In this document: piece by piece, positions 61,983-64,000 of the stretch | Numbering within the stretch: position 1 is the first letter of the stretch | How the letters are laid out: each line of letters opens with the position of its first letter | The notes under the pieces: model-generated | Told to the model about the DNA's origin: nothing | What the model saw: the letters and a program-made list of their open reading frames with translations, nothing else | Databases searched by the model: none | Source: Paraburkholderia oxyphila NBRC 105797 | Lineage (GTDB): Bacteria > Pseudomonadota > Gammaproteobacteria > Burkholderiales > Burkholderiaceae | Direction of reading: 5' to 3' | Assembly (NCBI RefSeq): GCF_000685075.1 | Contig: NZ_BAYD01000039.1 | Location: 24,713-88,712 of the forward strand | Length of the DNA: 64,000 nt | Position numbers and translations under genes: made by a program

Positions 61983-63572
61983 TTGGCTGACAATACCAGT
62001 ATTACGCAGATCGAAACATTCGGTTTCGAGCGCATCCCCGACGCCTCGCGCTACGCGCGCCCCATCGATCTCTTCCGGCTGCTGTTCGGCGGCTGCAATA
62101 CCTTCTCCACCTCGGTACTCGGCAGTTTCCCCGTGCTGGTCGGCCTCTCGTTCAAGGCGAGTTTGTATTCGATCGTCCTCGGCGTGCTCGTGGGCACCTG
62201 CATTCTCGCGCCGATGAGCCTGTTCGGGCCGCGCAACGGCACGAGCGATCCGGTGTCATCGGGCGCGCACTTCGGCATTCACGGGCGGATCGTGGGCTCG
62301 TTTCTCGCGCTGCTGACCTCCATCGCGTTCTTCTCGCTGGCGGTGTGGAGTTCGGGCGACGCGCTCGTGGGCGGCGCGCACGACCTCGCGAACGTGCCCG
62401 TGAATGTCTGGACGCTCGGTTTCTCGTACATGGTGTTCGCGGTGCTCGTGCTGGTCGTCTGCATCTACGGGTTCCGCTTCATGCTGTGGGTGAACAAGAT
62501 TGCCGTGTGGGCCGCCAGCTTCATGTTCATTCTCGGCGCGTTTGCGTTCGCCAATACGTTCGACGTCAACTATGCGGGCACGCTGCATCAGGGCGGCGCG
62601 GGATTCTGGGCCGCGTTCGTGGGCTCGGTGCTCGTCGCGCTGAGCAACCCGGTGTCGTTCGCCTCGACGCTCGGCGACTGGGCCCGCTACATTCCCGAGA
62701 CGACGCCGCGCCATCGTGTCATGGGCGCCGTGTTTGCCGCGCAGATCGCCACCTTCGTGCCGTTCTTCTTCGGTCTTGCCACGGCCACCATCATCGCCAC
62801 GCACGCGCCCAGCTATATCACCTCGAACGACTACGTGGGCGGCCTGCTCGCGGTGTCGCCGCGCTGGTTCCTGCTGCCGATGTGCCTGATCGCGATTGTC
62901 GGCGGGATGTCGACGGGCACCACCGCGCTCTATGGAACGGGCCTCGACATGTCGAGCATGTTCCCCAAGCTGCTCAACCGGGTGCGCGCGACGCTGCTGA
63001 TTGGGACGCTCGCCATCGGCTTCATCTTCGTCGGCCGCTTTGCGTTCAATCTCGTGGAAAGCGTTTCGACGTTCTCGACCCTCATCTGCACATTCAGCTG
63101 CCCGTGGATGGCGATCATGGTGATCGGCTTCCTGCAGCGGCGCGGCTTCTATCTCACGGACGACCTGCAGATTTTCAATCGCGGCGGACGCGGCGGCCAT
63201 TACTGGTTCACGCATGGCTGGAATCTGCGCGCGATGGGAGCATGGCTGCCTGCCGCGTTCATCGGGTTGTCGTTCGTGAATCTGCCGGGGCAATTCGTCG
63301 GGCCGCTGGGCAATCTCGCTGGGGGTTGCGATTTGAGCGTGCCGGTGTCGCTGATCGTGGGCGGCGTGCTTTATGTGGCGCTGCTGTGGATGTTCCCCGA
63401 AGCCGATGCCGTGTATGGGCCGCAGGGGCGCCGCTTCGTGCGCGGCGGGCAAGCGCAAGTGCGTGTGGCCGCACCGATACCGGCCACGGCTACGGCTACG
63501 GCAAGGATGCGCGATGAGCGCGACGAGGCCGGCAAGCGCGCGGCGCGCCGCGTGCCCGAATACGCGGAATAG
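61983..63572 (+). CDS. NCS1-family permease (cytosine/purine/allantoin type)
   Basis: 529 residues and 12 membrane segments of the nucleobase-cation-symport-1 family. It has ARPIDLFRLLFGGCNTFSTSVLGSFPVL, GPRNGTSDPVSSGAHFG, and SNPVSFASTLGDWARYIPE. The TTG start follows AAGGAG. The C-terminal tail (PATATATARMRDERDEAGKRAARR) is hydrophilic. Located after the amine oxidase operon, it may import the nitrogen compound used there rather than a nucleobase. Confidence 0.9.
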   Translation: MADNTSITQIETFGFERIPDASRYARPIDLFRLLFGGCNTFSTSVLGSFPVLVGLSFKASLYSIVLGVLVGTCILAPMSLFGPRNGTSDPVSSGAHFGIHGRIVGSFLALLTSIAFFSLAVWSSGDALVGGAHDLANVPVNVWTLGFSYMVFAVLVLVVCIYGFRFMLWVNKIAVWAASFMFILGAFAFANTFDVNYAGTLHQGGAGFWAAFVGSVLVALSNPVSFASTLGDWARYIPETTPRHRVMGAVFAAQIATFVPFFFGLATATIIATHAPSYITSNDYVGGLLAVSPRWFLLPMCLIAIVGGMSTGTTALYGTGLDMSSMFPKLLNRVRATLLIGTLAIGFIFVGRFAFNLVESVSTFSTLICTFSCPWMAIMVIGFLQRRGFYLTDDLQIFNRGGRGGHYWFTHGWNLRAMGAWLPAAFIGLSFVNLPGQFVGPLGNLAGGCDLSVPVSLIVGGVLYVALLWMFPEADAVYGPQGRRFVRGGQAQVRVAAPIPATATATARMRDERDEAGKRAARRVPEYAE

Positions 63573-63758
63573 TCTTTCGGGGTAGAGGACTGCAAACAAA
63601 AAATTCGGGGAAGGCGCTGAGCGGGGGCGTTGATGCATAAATAGCCGTGGGGGTCATAGGAGAATCTGGGCACCGGGTTCGTCCCTATCCACGGAGCATC
63701 AACGAGGCCCAGCACCGCGCAAACAGCCGTCACAAAGAACGGCGATTTCCTATAATGA

Positions 63759-64000
63759 ATGCCGATTTCCGCACCAGGAAGCGAAGCCGCCATCCGCCGC
63801 GAACTGCGCGAGGAAACGGGCTATGGGTTCGAAGCGCTCACGCCGCTCGTGAGTGTTTCGCCGAATCCCGCGACGCACGCCAACCGGCTGCATTGTTTCC
63901 TCGCCACCGGCGGTGACCGCTCGGGCGCAATTTTCATGCATCGTGCGAGCGGCGCTCGTCTTCAATTCATACTGGCGTTGGCCTTAACTTGTTTTCGCGG
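63759..64000 (+). pseudogene. Nudix hydrolase remnant
   Basis: From ATG 63759 the frame reads through GSEAAIRRELREETGYGFEAL, the core of a Nudix box, then NPATHANRLHCFLATGGD. The N-terminal half and the first part of the Nudix box (the leading Gly and Glu) are missing. After HCFLATGGDRSGA the similarity stops, and the frame is open to the window end. It looks truncated at both ends. Confidence 0.6.

Noticed and set aside
1..64000. CRISPR arrays, tRNA or rRNA genes, transposases, phage genes and replication origins.
   Set aside because: Looked for on both strands; none recognised. The tandem repeats seen are too short and unspaced for CRISPR.

Overview
The window is about 64 kb of high-GC (roughly 62-65%) DNA with the gene style of a Burkholderiales bacterium, most likely Paraburkholderia, Burkholderia or Caballeronia. 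The grounds are two Burkholderia-type OmpC-family porins, many LysR/TetR/MarR/AraC regulators, MHS-family transporters of the major facilitator superfamily (MFS), frequent TTG/GTG starts behind strong Shine-Dalgarno sites, and dense catabolic operons. No rRNA, tRNA, CRISPR array, insertion sequence or phage gene was recognised. It reads as a catabolic island: several pathway modules, each with its own regulator and, in three cases, a visible operator repeated at several promoters.

Region 1 (1-12.9 kb): the end of a thiolase, MarR, AraC and LysR regulators, an enoyl-CoA hydratase, an alpha/beta hydrolase and a GNAT acetyltransferase. These are followed by a complete thiolase, a TetR regulator and a CoxG/CoxS/CoxL/CoxM-like molybdenum hydroxylase of form II. 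A palindrome of the form ATGA-N6-TCAT lies before the thiolase, the TetR gene and the hydroxylase operon, which suggests one TetR regulon. Region 2 (12.9-15.6 kb): a Nramp Mn/Fe transporter, a 54-residue protein and a short-chain dehydrogenase.

Region 3 (15.9-33.4 kb) is the clearest system: an apparently complete picolinate (pyridine-2-carboxylate) pathway. A Rieske ferredoxin, a ferredoxin reductase and a two-subunit ring hydroxylase would form the four-component 6-hydroxypicolinate 3-monooxygenase. A three-gene molybdenum hydroxylase would make 6-hydroxypicolinate; its Fe-S subunit is fused to a CoxG domain. An amidohydrolase-family decarboxylase would give 2,5-dihydroxypyridine. Then come NicX-, NicD- and NicF-like enzymes and a maleate isomerase, giving fumarate, plus MFS transporters, a porin and a MarR repressor. 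A TCAG-N4-CTGA palindrome occurs at four promoters.

Region 4 (33.5-42.9 kb) is a second, TetR-linked catabolic locus. It holds a second maleate isomerase, a salicyloyl-CoA-5-hydroxylase-like FAD monooxygenase, an aryl-CoA ligase, a VOC-fold (vicinal oxygen chelate) putative ring-cleavage dioxygenase, two alpha/beta hydrolases and a porin. The combination does not match a pathway I know and is the best candidate for something undescribed.

Region 5 (43.5-50 kb): an amino-acid ABC binding protein, then an amidase / DUF2848 / MFS / EthD-like operon beside a LysR gene whose C-terminus is built of 9-bp tandem repeats. Region 6 (50-55.2 kb): a lytic transglycosylase, an FMN L-lactate-type dehydrogenase with a LysR gene, and a DeoR/MFS pair. 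Region 7 (55.2-63.6 kb): an aldehyde dehydrogenase, guanidinobutyrase, LuxR regulator, cupin, FAD amine oxidase, LysR and an NCS1 permease, consistent with agmatine/arginine breakdown through 4-guanidinobutyrate. The window ends in a Nudix hydrolase remnant.
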